Shown piece after piece: positions 46,653-58,033 of a stretch of DNA of 64,000 bases. The stretch is from Hirundichthys speculiger (Eukaryota > Chordata > Actinopteri > Beloniformes > Exocoetidae). Every line of letters starts with the position of its first letter. Within the stretch, counting starts at the first letter, position 1. Under the pieces are notes generated by a model. That model worked only from the letters and a program-made list of their open reading frames with translations. It did not search any database and had not been told where the DNA came from. Where the stretch lies: positions 62,001-126,000 of the forward strand of contig JAGFBZ010000698.1 of NCBI GenBank assembly GCA_018398805.1, written 5' to 3'. The position numbers and the translations under genes were made by a program.

Positions 46653-47149
46653 TTGGTGTTGGTGTGTTTAGAGCGAGGACAGTCAGCAGCTCATCTATAA
46701 TTAATCATTTCTGAATGTTTGATGTGGACATGGACATCTGCAGTCAGACTGCTGGGTCATCGTCCATGTCAGTACCAGAATCTGGGCTCTGACATCCCCA
46801 GAAGACCAACAGGACCCCAATTGTCCTGCAGACTGAAACCCTCCTCAATGACCATTGAGAAGGTCCGACTCATCTCAGATCTCAGCGTTACACATCAATG
46901 CTCTGAATGTTCCTGCAGGGCCAGTTCTGGGTTTCTGGGGGCCCTGTACAAGGTTCTGTTGGGGTGCTCTGAGTTTATGAACGTCCAGAGTGTGTGAAGG
47001 AGGAGTTCAGAACATTTAAGATAGTGAAACATTCATTTGTTCATTTCTTTAGGAAGAAAACTGGACAAATGAGTGGATCTGAAGATCACACATAAGTTAA
47101 ACCAGCTCCCATAAACCTAAATAGTCAGCATACATTTAGCTGAGGCTAG
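46653..47149. other. intron sequence, no gene
   Basis: Single-copy; nothing recognised. Confidence 0.5.
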
Positions 47150-47815
47150 CTCAGCTAACTGAGTGTAGCTAAGGCTAACTGAGGCCAGCTGAGGCTAGCC
47201 GAGGCTAACTGGGGCTAGCTGAGGCTAATAGAACTAGAAAAGCTAGCTGAGGCTAACTGAGCCTAGACGAGACTAACAGAGCTAGACAAGCTAACTAAGA
47301 CTATCTGAGGCTAACAGAACTAGAAAAGCTAACTGAGGCTAGCTGAGGCTAACTGAGCCCAGATGAGACTAACAGAGCTAGACAAGCTAACTAAGGCTAT
47401 CTGAGGCTAACAGAACTAGAAAAGCTAACTGAGGCTAGCTGAGGCTAACTGAGCCCAGATGAGACTAACAGAGCTAGACAAGCTAACTGAGGCTATCTGA
47501 GGCTAACTGACCTTGCAGTGACTAACTGAGCCATGCTAAGGCTAACTGAGGGTAATTGAGCCTAGCTGAGGCTAACTGAGGACAGATCAGGCTAAGTGAG
47601 CTAGCTGAGACTAACTAAGCTAACTGAGCCTAGCTGAGGCTGGCTAAGCCTAGCTGAGGCTAACTGAGGATAGCTGAGGCAAACTGAGCCTAAACGAGAC
47701 TAACAGAGCTAGATCAGCTAACTGAGGCTAACTGAGCCTAGCTGAGGCCTTTTGAGGCTAGCTGAGGCTGGCTGAGCCTAGCTGAAGCTAACTGATGATA
47801 GCTGAGGCAAACTGA
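47150..47815. repeat. degenerate gctaactgag / gctagctgag tandem array
   Basis: About 10-bp units with a higher-order duplication: gacaagctaactaaggctat and its surroundings recur every ~114 bp around 47285-47490. Confidence 0.93.
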
Positions 47816-48214
47816 GCCAAGCTCTGTTCATTTCTCCTCTAGTTTGGAATATTAAGACTGGTCTTGTGTCTGGTCTTGTGTCTTGTGCCTTGTCTGTAAG
47901 CCCCCCTGACGGCTGCAGGGGATGAAACATCTGTTTAATATAAGTAGACTGTACAAAAGAAGTGGACACATCCTCAGTGATGTCATCCACAGGTTTCTGA
48001 TGACACTATGTTGGCAGGAACTGACTACTCTCAAAACCAGTTAATCCAAAAATAGGTAAAAGGCTGGAACAAGCAGATCTGGCAGCCAGCTGGAACACAT
48101 CCACCGTATGTCAAATACAGCTGGTTATCTTAGCATTTCAGTTTATGCTAAGCTATAATGCAAGCTAAAGTTACTTTACATTTATTCTGATCACATCAGT
48201 CTAAACATCCTCAC

Positions 48215-48284
48215 CTTTGCTGCTGGAGCTGCAGCCAGGACGTAGGGAGCTCAACGAGCCAATGCTGATGGAGGGGTAGGTTAG
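48215..48284 (-). CDS. rgs3: rgs3 linker exon between C2 and PDZ
   Basis: A 70-nt exon encoding LTYPSISIGSLSSLRPGC then SSSSK, donor gtgagg in phase 1. Starting at 48284 (acceptor cagaccag) it is in phase 0 with the exon ending at 49531. Starting at 48289 (acceptor ctttcag) it is in phase 1 with the exon ending at 55216. The Ser-rich reading and good splice sites support it. The next exon downstream is unknown, because phase 1 does not match the PDZ exon. Confidence 0.6.
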
Positions 48285-48534
48285 CTGGTCTGAAAGGTTC
48301 AGGTCAACCAAGAAGTACCAGATCTTTGGTAAATTAGCAAAGCCTTATTCTCAGACACTTCCAGACCAACCCAGAACCTCTCAGAACATCTCAGAACCTT
48401 CCACATATCCCAGAACACAATGCTAGCTGAATAGTAGGGCAAAGTAGTTCAAGATATGACAGCTAACCATTAACAATAGCCAGCTGTCAATCAAAAACCA
48501 CCCCTTTAATTATACATAAATTAGTGATTTGACA

Positions 48535-49455
48535 CAACCTCTAGTGGTCTGTCTAGGAACTGTAGCTTCCAGTGGTCGGTAGAGGAACTGCAGTCTCTCT
48601 AGCGGTTGGTAGAGGAACTGCAGCCTCTAGTGGTTGGTAGAGGAATTGCAGCCTCTAGAAGTCGGTAGAGGAACTGCAGCCTCTAGTGGTCAGTAGAAGA
48701 ACTGCAGCCTCTAGTGGTCAGTAGAAGAACTGCAGCCTCTAGTGGTCAGTAGAGGAACTGCAGTCTCTCTAGCGGTCGGTAGAGGAACTGCAGCCTCTAG
48801 TGGTCGGTAGAGAAACTCCAGCCTCTAGTTGTCGGTAGAAGAGCTGCAGCCTCTAATGGTTGGTAGAGGAACTGCAGCCTCCAGTGGTCGGTAGAGGAAC
48901 TGCAGCCTCTAGTGGTCGGTATAGGAACTGCAGCCTCCAGTGGTCGGTAGAGGAACTGCAGCCTCTAGTGGTCGGTAGAGGAACTGCAGCCTCCAGTGGT
49001 CGGTAGAGGAACTGCAGCCTCCAGTGGTCGGTAGAGGAACTGTAGCCTCTAGTGGTCGGTAGAGGAACTGTAGCCTCTAGTGGTCGGTAGAGGAACTGTA
49101 GCCTCCAGTGGTCGGTAGAGAAAAAGTCTCTAGTAGTCGGTAGAAGAACTGTTGCCTCTAGTTGTCGGTAGAAGAACTGTTGCCTCTAGTGGTCGGTAGA
49201 GGAACAGTCTCTAGTGGTCGGTAGATGAACTACAGCCTTTAGTGGTCGGTAGAAGAACTGTAGCCTCCAGTGGTTGGTAGAGGAACTGCAGCCTCTAGTG
49301 GTCGGTAGAGGAACTGTAGCCTCCAGTACTTGGTATAGGAACAGTTTCTAGTGGTCGGTAGATGAACTGCAGCCTCTAGTGGTCGGTAGAGGAATTGCAG
49401 CCTCTAGTGGTCGGTAGAAGAACTGCAGCCTCCAGTGGTCGGTAGAGGAACTGTA
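48535..49455. repeat. minisatellite, 28-bp unit (ctctagtggtcggtagagga)
   Basis: About 33 copies of ctctagtggtcggtagagga followed by actgcagc. The same unit reappears at 63.2-64.0 kb. It lies between two rgs3 linker exons. Confidence 0.97.
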
Positions 49456-49530
49456 GAGTTCTTCATCTCTGGTTTAGCCTCAGCCAAATGTGGCCAGTTC
49501 TGCTCGGATCTTAAAAGTTCTGGTACTCAC

Positions 49531-49772
49531 CACCAGCTGCTGCGTGCCTCTGTTGTCCTGGATCTCCTGGTGCTGGTCAGTGGACTCCAGTGGGAATCTG
49601 GACCTGCTGTAGTTGGCGTTGGCTGCGTCAAGGCTCAGCACTCGACTGGTGGTCCAGCCACTCTGGTCTCTGGGTCTGGTGGAGGTAGTGCTGTTGGATT
49701 GGCCGGCAGTGGTGCCAGTGATCTGGTTTTGGTCCGTATCTGGAGTCGGGTCTGGAGTCCTTCTGAGGTCTG
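49531..49772 (-). CDS. rgs3: rgs3 linker exon, polar Ser/Thr/Gln-rich
   Basis: A 242-nt exon, acceptor ttctgcttgcag, donor gtgagt. It encodes DLRRTPDPTPDTDQNQITG, a low-complexity stretch, then LSLDAANANYSRSRFPLEST. Entry in phase 1 matches the C2 exon ending at 55216; exit is phase 0. I recognise no domain. It could be a regulated linker, and skipping it is possible given the paired acceptors of the next exon. Confidence 0.6.
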
Positions 49773-50149
49773 CTGCAAGCAGAAAACCACCATCATCATC
49801 ATCATCACCACCACCCGGTGCATCATCCCAGAACCAAGATGTGTTCTTCCAGAACATCTCCCCTCCCCTCAGCCCGGAGAGGACCAGGAAGAGAGACACA
49901 CAGACCAGACAGAACCAGACCAGGACCAAACAGATCCAGGGAGAACCTTCAGCTCACTTGTCTCTTTTCTGAAAAGTTCTCCAGTTCAACAGAAGAGCTG
50001 GTCAGAGTCCAGGTCTGTGACATGCCAAGAATGCTCAGAACTGAGACCAGAACCTGGCCCTATCTGGACTCACAACCAGAGGCTCGGCCATGATGGTCCA
50101 CACCACAGAAACTCCAGGACCAAGGAAGGTCTGGGTCAGAAAAGATCAG

Positions 50150-50455
50150 CCTCCAGGCCGGTTCCTGAAAGCCTGGACCCAGACTGGTGGATGTTTTGCT
50201 GAGGTCCTGCTGGCCCGGTTCCTGAAAGCCTGGACCCAGACTGGTGGATGTTTTGCTGAGGTCCTGCTGGCCCGGTTCCTGAAGGCCTGGACCCAGACTG
50301 GTGGATGTTTTGCTGAGGTCCTGCTGGCCCGGTTCCTGAAAGCCTGGACCCAGACTGGTGGATGTTTTGCTGAGGTCCTGCTGGCCCGGTTCCTGAAGGC
50401 CTGGACCCAGACTGGTGGATGTTCTGCTGAGGTCCTGCTGAGGTCCTGCTGGCCC
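50150..50455. repeat. minisatellite, 57-bp unit, about 5 copies
   Basis: cggttcctgaaagcctggac, ccagactggtggatgttttg and ctgaggtcctgctggc repeat almost exactly. Nineteen codons per unit keep both strands open. Confidence 0.96.
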
Positions 50456-51560
50456 GCTCTGCTGCAGCACTCTGATGTTCTTCTCTCCGTCGGGTGAATC
50501 AGTCACATCTCAGTGTGATGTCACAGGTGGGGGGGTTGTGGAGGTATTGTGAGGGTCACATGGTTAGCGGGCTGCTTCTCATCACCATGGCAACCATGTG
50601 GACCCTGGAGGCAGTGCCCCTCCCACCACCCCCCCACCCCTATAAATAGACAGATGAGCTCCTCATCACCGCGGTTCTGGGTAGAGACAGGGAGGGGGGG
50701 GGTCTTGGACCTGTTGGACGGTGGGAGTCGGGTCAGGGATCCACAGAGCGCCGCTGTGAGCTGGCGTCTGATTGGCGGAGGCTGCTGACAGAGCGTCAGT
50801 GTGCAGCTCTACTCACCCGGAATCATCTGACACACTTTTCTGCCTGGTTGAGTCTCCGATGCTGACGAGCTGCTCTTTGACTCGATGGAATCTTCTTCTG
50901 TCACGTGTTGGAATCCTCTTCCGTCAGGGTCGGTCCAGTTTCCATGAGTTCACCCATCAGTCCCGATCCCGAACCCCCCCCTAACCTTCCCCGCCGTAAT
51001 GAGACCCAGTCAGGGTTCAGATGCAGTTTGTCTTCATCCCTGTCACCGTGGTGTTTGTCCTGAGGGTCCAGCAGCCCCCCACCGCCGACGCTGCCGTTAA
51101 ACTCTGACAAGGTTCATTTACTGCCGTGGCTTCAGAGTACCACGTCAACAGAATCACATCCAAAATAATAAATCGTTATTTAATAAAAAGAAGAAATTAT
51201 CTCACTGCTGCCGAAGGATTTAGATAAGTAACCAACCAAATAGCGGACGTCCATGGACGTCTTCTTTAAGGCTAAATAAGGTCGGCCCATCGTGACCCTT
51301 ATTCAGCTGAAAACCTGTCTCAACAGAAACGGTTTTCAGCGTCTTCTCTGTTGAGCCATTCTTTCTTCTTTGAAAAAAACATGACACAACTCCTACTGAT
51401 TCAGAAGACATTTGTGTAGGGACAAAATACAGAAGAATGTGGATGTGCTGAACCTTAGAAGGGGTTCCAGGCTATGTTAACATTATTTTAGCAAGAAAAA
51501 GATCAGCACTGATGGTGTAGTGGAGGTCCTGCCTACTTCTACTGAAATAACTGGAGGAGA
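50456..51560. other. low-repeat intron segment, possible regulatory island
   Basis: About 1.1 kb between arrays with higher GC around 50580-51080. It has a MEF2-type site and a 69-codon Gly-rich open stretch on minus (51110-50901) with no recognised homology. No confirmed exon. Confidence 0.35.
50640..50649. promoter_or_regulatory. MEF2-type site / TATA-like motif (ctataaatag)
   Basis: ctataaatag fits the MEF2 consensus CTA(A/T)4TAG on either strand and could also serve as a TATA box. It sits in the most repeat-free part of the intron. Function is inferred only. Confidence 0.3.
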
Positions 51561-51565
51561 CGACT

Positions 51566-51588
51566 ACTAACCCTAACCCTAACCCTTA
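51566..51588. repeat. short interstitial telomere-like repeat
   Basis: ctaaccctaaccctaaccct is three telomeric hexamers, immediately before the 51.6 kb array. Confidence 0.8.
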
Positions 51589-51589
51589 T

Positions 51590-51970
51590 CCTGTGGTTAC
51601 TTGGGTTACCCCAATACTCACCCATCACCCGTTTACTAGGGTTATACCCCATTACTCACCCATTACCCGTTTACTAGGGTTATACCCCATTACTCACCCA
51701 TCACCCGTTTACTAGGGTTATACCCCATTACTCACCCATCACCCTGTGGTTACTAGGGTTATACCCCATTACTCACCCATCACCCTGTGTTTACTAGGGT
51801 TATACCCCATTACTCACCCATCACCCTGTGTTTACTAGGGTTATACCCCATTACTCACCCATTACCCTGTGTTTACTAGGGTTATACCCCATTACTCACC
51901 CATCACCCTGTGGTTACATGGGTTATACCCCATTACTCACCCATCACCCTGTGGTTACATGGGTAGCCCC
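51590..51970. repeat. minisatellite, ~45-46-bp unit
   Basis: About eight copies of gtttactagggttatacccc followed by attactcacccatcaccc. The tagggtta core is a permutation of the telomere hexamer next door. Confidence 0.93.
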
Positions 51971-52404
51971 TATAAAACCTGGGCAGTATATCCTCTGTGA
52001 AGACATTTGCTTCAGTCCTAAATGCTCTGATAGTATTTTCTGATTGTGTTCATAGGTTGTGAGGATGTGTTCTCTGTGGAGATGTCTACAGGAAATCAGT
52101 CTTGGACTGTGGTTCCAGATTATTGTTACTAGCACTTTTCACCAAGATCATCACATCCCACAATAGTGAGAGCACCAGGATCAACTGGGATTGTTGTCAG
52201 GTCAGAGGTCATAGGTGGTGTTGACAGAGAAGGCAGAAGCTGAGCTACGAACCCAATAGAGGAAACAATTACTTATAGTTTGAGAAACTCATAGCAGAGC
52301 AGATCAAAGCCTCTCAGCTTTAATATTAATCACTTTGCAGATTGACCAAAACCATCAACTGAAGATGCCATCAACACAGCCCCCCCACCCCCCACCCCCC
52401 AAGG
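51971..52404. other. intron sequence, no gene
   Basis: Single-copy; nothing recognised. Confidence 0.5.
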
Positions 52405-52452
52405 AGGCAAGACCAGGACTAGAGGAGGCCCGACCAGGACTAGAGGGTCCAC
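52405..52452. repeat. short left part of the 18-bp array
   Basis: Two or three copies of gaccaggactagaggag just before the LINE insertion. Confidence 0.85.
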
Positions 52453-54058
52453 CTGCCAGCTGGACCCTCTTCCCACATCCTTGGTCAAATCCTGCCTCCC
52501 CTCATTCCCGCCATTATTCACTCCTCTCTCTCCACCAGTATTGTCCCTTCTGCTTTCAAAACTGCTGCTGTCATCCGATCCTGAAGAAACCCGGTTCAGA
52601 TCCCAACGACTTCAATAACCTCCGTCCTATTTCCAACTTGTCTTTCATTTCAAAAATCCTTGAAAAACAGTTTCCTCTCAACTCCATACTCATCTCACCC
52701 TCAATAGCCTCTACGAACCCTTTCAATGTGGTTTTCGCCCTGGTCACAACACTGAAACTGCCCTCCTCAAAATCTCTAATGACCTCCTCGCTGACTCCGG
52801 TTTACTTTCCATCCTCATCCTCCTTGATCTGAGTGAGGCCTTCGACACTATTTCTCACCCCATCCTCCTCCAAAGACTCTCCTCCTTAGGCATCTCCAAC
52901 ACCCCCCTCAACTGGTTTCATTCATACCTGACAGGCCGCACTCAGTTCATCCAACTCGGGACCTTCACCTCTGATCCCTCCCCAGTCACCACAGGTGTGC
53001 CCCAGGGCTCTGTCCTGGAGCCCCTCCTCTTCATCACTTACCTCCTCCCCCTTGGTCAAATCTTCCAAAAATTTAACATTTCATTTCACTGTTTCGTGGA
53101 TGACACCCAGTTCTACCTTTCAACCAAACCAAACTCCACACTCCCTCCCCCCTCCCTTTCCTCCTGTCTCTCTGAAATAAAATCCTGGTTCACTGCAAAC
53201 TTCCTCAAACTTAACAGCAATAAAACTGAATTTCTACTTATCGGCACCAAATCCACCCTCTCCAGAGTCAACAATTTTTCCCTCCTCATTCACAGCTCCT
53301 CTGTATCCCCCTCCCCTCAGGTTAAGAGTCTTGGTGTCATCCTCGACAGTTCACTATCCTTTCATTCCCACATCAATAGCATCACTCGGTCCGCTTACTT
53401 CCATCTACGCTCCATAAACCGTCTCCACCCCTCCCTCACCCCCCCACACCACCGCCATCCTCGTCCACAGCCTCGTCACCTCCTGTCTTGATTACTATAA
53501 CTCTCTCCTCTTATTACAGCTGGTCCAAAACTCTGCCGCCTGGATCATCACCAGAACTTCCTCTCACCACCGTATCACCCCCATCCTCCAGCAACTCCAC
53601 TGGCTCCCCATCAACCAAAGGATCATCTATAAAATTCTTCTGTATACTTACATGTCCTTCCACAACCTGGCCCCTCCAGACCTCTCCAACCTCCTCCCTG
53701 TAATTATCCCCTCTCACTCTCTCAGGTCCTCTTCCTCCCTCCACCTCTCTGTCCCCTCCACCCGTCTCAGCTCCATGGGGGGCAGGGCTTTCAGCCGCTC
53801 TGCCCCCCAGCTTTGGAACTCATTACCACCAGACCTCCGTAATTTAGCCTCCCTCCCCATCTTCAAAACCGGACTAAAAACCCACTTAGTCAGAACAACT
53901 TACAGCCAGTAATCCATTGTTCATTGCCTCTCCATCTTATTTCATGTATGTTGATGTTTTTTAATTTTACTTGTGTTTTATTGTTCTTTTTATTCGGTAC
54001 AGTGACCTTGGGTGTCCTGAAAGGCGCTTTTAAATAAAATGTATTATTATTATTAGAG
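52453..54058 (+). mobile_element. L2-type LINE, 5'-truncated, inserted in the 18-bp array
   Basis: Plus-strand frames carry [19 protein letters not shown], then [20 protein letters not shown] and [18 protein letters not shown] (RT active site FVDD), then [20 protein letters not shown] and RAFSRSAPQLWNSLPPDLRN. Several frameshifts break the ORF, and the endonuclease is missing. It ends cgcttttaaataaaatgtat then (tta)n. Array copies lie on both sides. It is a different L2 subfamily from the 14-16 kb copy (C-rich, different tail). Confidence 0.88.
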
Positions 54059-54870
54059 AAGGCGAGACCAGGACTAGAGGAGGAAAGACCAGGACTAGAG
54101 GAGGTGAGACCAGGACTAGAGGAGGCGAGACCAGGACTAGAGGAGGCCCGACCAGGATTAGAGGAGTTCTGACCAGGACTAGAGGAGGAAAGACCAGGAC
54201 TAGAGGAGGCGAGACCAGGACTAGAGGAGGCCCGACCAGGACTAGAGGAGGCGAGACCAGGACTAGAGGAGGCTAGACCAGGACTAGAGGAGGCGAGACC
54301 AGGACTAGAGGAGGCCCGACCAGGACTAGAGGAGGCGAGACCAGGACTAGAGGAGGCGAGACCCGGACTAGAGGAGGCCCGACCAGGACTAGAGGAGTTC
54401 CGACCAGGACTAGAGGAGGCCCGACCAGGACTAGAGGAGGTGAGACCAGGACTAGAGGAGGCGAGACCAGGACTAGAGGAGGCGAGACCAGGACTAGAGG
54501 AGGTGAGACCAGGACTAGAGGAGGCGAGACCAGGACTAGAGGAGGCGAGACCCGGACTAGAGGAGTTCCGACCAGGACTAGAGGAGGCCCGACCAGGACT
54601 AGAGGAGGTGAGACCAGGACTAGAGGAGGCGAGACCAGGACTAGAGGAGGTGAGACCAGGACTAGAGGAGGCGAGACCAGGACTAGAGGAGGCGAGACCC
54701 GGACTAGAGGAGGCCCGACCAGGACTAGAGGAGTTCCGACCAGGACTAGAGGAGGCCCGACCAGGACTAGAGGAGGCCCGACCAGGACTAGAGGAGGAAA
54801 GACCAGGACTAGAGGAGGTGAGACCAGGACTAGAGGAGGCGAGACCAGGACTAGTGGAGGTGAGACCAGT
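54059..54870. repeat. minisatellite, 18-bp unit
   Basis: About 45 copies of gaggcgagaccaggacta; the unit is a multiple of three, giving EARPGL (plus) and PPLVLV (minus) artefact frames. Confidence 0.97.
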
Positions 54871-55215
54871 ATTATCTTAATGATATTATATTCTATTATT
54901 GAAAATGAATTTAGTAATTGTGATTTAATTTGGCTTGTTTGAAATGTATCTTTGTATCTTGATAAGAGTCCATAGGACAGTAACATCTGGTGCTGGGGGT
55001 GTGTGGACCTTCAGACAGCTGTGGAGAAGTGGATCATTCCAGGTGTTAGAGAAACATCTTCAGCAGGACCATGCTGAACCTCATACTGGATCCATTACAT
55101 GGACCTGCAGTCCAGAACCTTTCACCAGCTGCAAACATCTGGACATCATGAAACAGAAGCTCCAGTCCTGCATCAGACCAGAACAGGAAAACATTCCCCC
55201 CAGTAACTCCAGTAC
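54871..55215. other. intron sequence, no gene
   Basis: Single-copy sequence after the last C2 exon; nothing recognised. Confidence 0.5.
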
Positions 55216-55363
55216 CTGCTCTCCTTAGTTCCAGGTGAACTGCCTCGTTAGGCTCCGCCTCCTCCGTGGAGCTCCTCATCAGTCTGTTCTTCTCTGGTGG
55301 CACTCTCAGGTGTTTGCTCCACCCGTACTCCTCCCCCAGCAGGTAGAACCAACCAGTGACCAT
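55216..55363 (-). CDS. rgs3: rgs3 exon, end of C2 domain
   Basis: A 148-nt exon, acceptor tgttggcag, donor gtactg. It encodes MVTGWFYLLGEEYGWSKHLR then VPPEKNRLMRSSTEEAE. The GWFYLLGE..G..KHL motif is the last C2 strand of RGS3 (SGWYYLLGEHLGRTKHLKV). Phases 0 in, 1 out. Confidence 0.92.
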
Positions 55364-55536
55364 CTGCCAACACAGAGGGGCGGAGAGTCTACGGTAAAAC
55401 TGCAGTATAAAGCTGAACATAAATGTGTGTGAGCTGGTTCTGGTTCTGGTTCCGGTTCCACCCTCCAGAATGATCATAGATGTGTGTATTTGTGGTGGCG
55501 TGATCGGAGCTAAGGAGTCTGAGGGTTGGTTCAAAC

Positions 55537-55597
55537 CTGTGAGGATGAAGAGAGAGAGCCAATCCCAAAGCTCATACAGCCAATCAGCTGACTGCAC
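55537..55597 (-). CDS. rgs3: rgs3 exon, C2 strand LIGCMSFG
   Basis: A 61-nt exon, acceptor tgttctcag, donor gtttga. It encodes CSQLIGCMSFGIGSLSSSSQ, matching SGLIGCMSFGVKSLL of RGS3. Phases 2 in, 0 out, consistent on both sides. Confidence 0.9.
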
Positions 55598-55799
55598 CTG
55601 AGAACACACACATACAGGAGAACAGGACAGTAATAGGGGAGGCTCCGCCCCCTTCAGATGAACAATTTCATTCTCATGTTTATGTCATCTTAATTGATGA
55701 TAAAAGAAAGCTTCTTTATTGCTACACAATCAGCAGGACCTCCCATCCCTCAGGACCAGACACCAGTAACAGGGACAGGTGAGTCATGTCACCACCTAC

Positions 55800-55868
55800 C
55801 TGCTGTCAGCTTGTCTTCTGAACACAGACACCAACAACCTGCTGAGGAGGAGGTTGTCCCTAACGCAC
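55800..55868 (-). CDS. rgs3: rgs3 exon, C2 strand LLVSVF
   Basis: A 69-nt exon, acceptor gtgtttcag, donor gtaggt. It encodes CVRDNLLLSRLLVSVFRRQA then DS. The RLLVSVF strand matches RLLVTVWNR of the mammalian C2. Phases 2 in and 2 out bridge the neighbouring C2 exons exactly. A CA microsatellite (55873-55896) abuts its acceptor and forms part of the pyrimidine tract. Confidence 0.88.
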
Positions 55869-55872
55869 CTGA

Positions 55873-55896
55873 AACACACACACACACACACACACA
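55873..55896. repeat. CA microsatellite
   Basis: Twelve CA units at the acceptor of the rgs3 C2 exon 55868-55800. Confidence 0.95.
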
Positions 55897-56069
55897 CGTC
55901 AGCAGCTGTGACTCTGGTGCTCTCTGCTGGCAGATCTCTGTAATTGCAGCTGTGATGACATCACTGGAGTCTCTGACATCAGCACAGCTGTTTCTGTCAA
56001 CATCAACCTGAACAGGTGTAGATTCTGAGCCCCAACCTTCAACATCAGCATCAGTTTCATGGATAGGAC

Positions 56070-58030
56070 TGTGATGTCATCAGTAGCTGAGGTATCATGT
56101 GACTGTGGTGTCATCAGTAACTCAGGTGTCAAGTGACTGTGATGTTATCTGTAGCTCAGGTGTCATGTGACTGTGATGTCAGCAGTAGCTGAGGTGTCAT
56201 GTGACTGCTGACAGCAGTAGCTGAGGTGTCATGTGACTGATGTCATCAGTAGCTGAGGTGTCACGTGACTGTGATGTCAGCAGTAGCTCAGGTGTCGTGT
56301 GACTGTGATGTCAGCAGTAACTCAGGTGTCATGTGACTGTAATGTCAGCAGTAGCTGAGGTGTCATGTGACTGTGATGTCAGCAGTAACTCAGGTGTCAT
56401 GTGACTGTGATGTCAGCAGTAACTCAGGTGTCATGTGACTGTGATGTCAGCAGTAGCTGAGGTGTCATGTCACTGTGATGTCAGCAGTAGTCAGGTCTCA
56501 TGTGACTGTGATGCCATCAGTACCAGAGCTGTCATGTGACTGTGATATCATCAGTAACTCAGGTGTCATGTGACTGTGATGTCAGCAGTAGTAAGGTGTC
56601 ATGTGACTGTCATGTCAGCAGTAACTAAGGTGTCATGTGACTGTCATGTCACCAGTAGTCAGGTGTCATGTGACTGTGATGTCAGCAGTAACTCAGGTGT
56701 CATGTGACTGCAGTGTCATCAGTAGCTGAGGTGTTATGACTGTGATGTCAGCAGTAACTCAGGTGTCATGTGACTGTGATGTCATCAGTAGCTGAGGTGT
56801 CATGTGACTGTGATGTCAGCAGTAACTCAGGTGTCATGTGACTGTGATATCAGCAGTAGTCAGGAGTCATGTGACTGTAATGTCATCAGTAACTCAGGTG
56901 TCATGTGACTGCAGTGTCATCAGTAGCTGAGGTGTTATCACTCTGATGTCATCAGTAACTCAGGTGTTATGTGACTGTGATGTCATCAGTAACTCAGGTG
57001 TCATGTGACTGTGATGTCATCAGTAACTCAGGTGTCATGTGACTGTGATGTCATCAGTAGCTATGGTGTCTTGACTGTGATGTCAGCAGTAACTCAGGTG
57101 GCATGTGACTGTGATGTCATCAGTAACTCAGGTGTCATTTGACTGTGATGTCATCAGTAGCTGAGGTGTCATGTGACTGTGATCTCCGCAGTAACTCAGG
57201 TGTCATGTGACTGTGATATCAGCAGTAGTCGGGTGTCATGTGACTGTGATGTCATCAGTCGCTGAGGTGTCATGTGACTGTGATGTCAGAAGTAACTCAA
57301 GTTTCATGTGACTGTGATGTCATCAGTATTCAGGCGTCATGTAGCTGTGATGTCAGCAGTAACTCAGGTGTCATGTGACAGTGTTATCCTCAGTAGTCAG
57401 GTGTCATGTGACTGTGATGTCATCAGTAACACAGGTGTCATGTGACTGTGATGTCAGCAGCAGTCAGGAGTCATGTGACTGTGATGTCATTAGTACGTCA
57501 GGTGTCATGTGACTGTGATGTCAGCAGTAGGTCAGGTGTCATGTGACTGTGATGTCAGCAGTAGTCAGGTGTCATGTGACTGTGATGTCAGCAGAAGCTC
57601 AGGTGTCTTGTGACTGTGATGCAGCAGTAACTCAGGTGTCATGTGACTGTAATGTCAGCAGTAGCTCAGGTGTCATGTGATTGTGATGTCATCAGTACCT
57701 GAGGTGTCATGTGACAGTCATGTCAGCAGTAGTCAGGTGTCATGTGACTGTGATCTCAGTAGTAGTCAGGTGTCATGTGACTGTGACGTCATTAGTAGTC
57801 AAGTGTCATGTGACTGTGATGTCAGTAGTAGTCAGGTGTCATGTGACTGTGACGTCATTAGTAGTCAAGTGTCATGTGACTGTGATGTCAGCAGTAGTCA
57901 GGTGTCATGTGACTGTGATGTCAGCAGTAGTCAGGTGTCATGTGACTGTGACGTCATTAGTAGTCAAGTGTCATGTGACTGTGATGTCAGCAGTAGTCAG
58001 GTGTCATGTGACTGTGATGTCAGCAGGTCT
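56070..58030. repeat. minisatellite, ~33-35-bp unit
   Basis: About 57 copies of ctcaggtgtcatgtgactgt followed by gatgtcagcagtag. It occupies almost the whole intron between C2 exons 55868 and 58034. Confidence 0.96.
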
Positions 58031-58033
58031 CAC

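Noticed and set aside
54273..54986. Leu/Val/Pro repeat protein (LVSPPLV) resembling a structural protein
   Set aside because: It is the reverse reading of the 18-bp array, with variants typical of neutral repeat drift.
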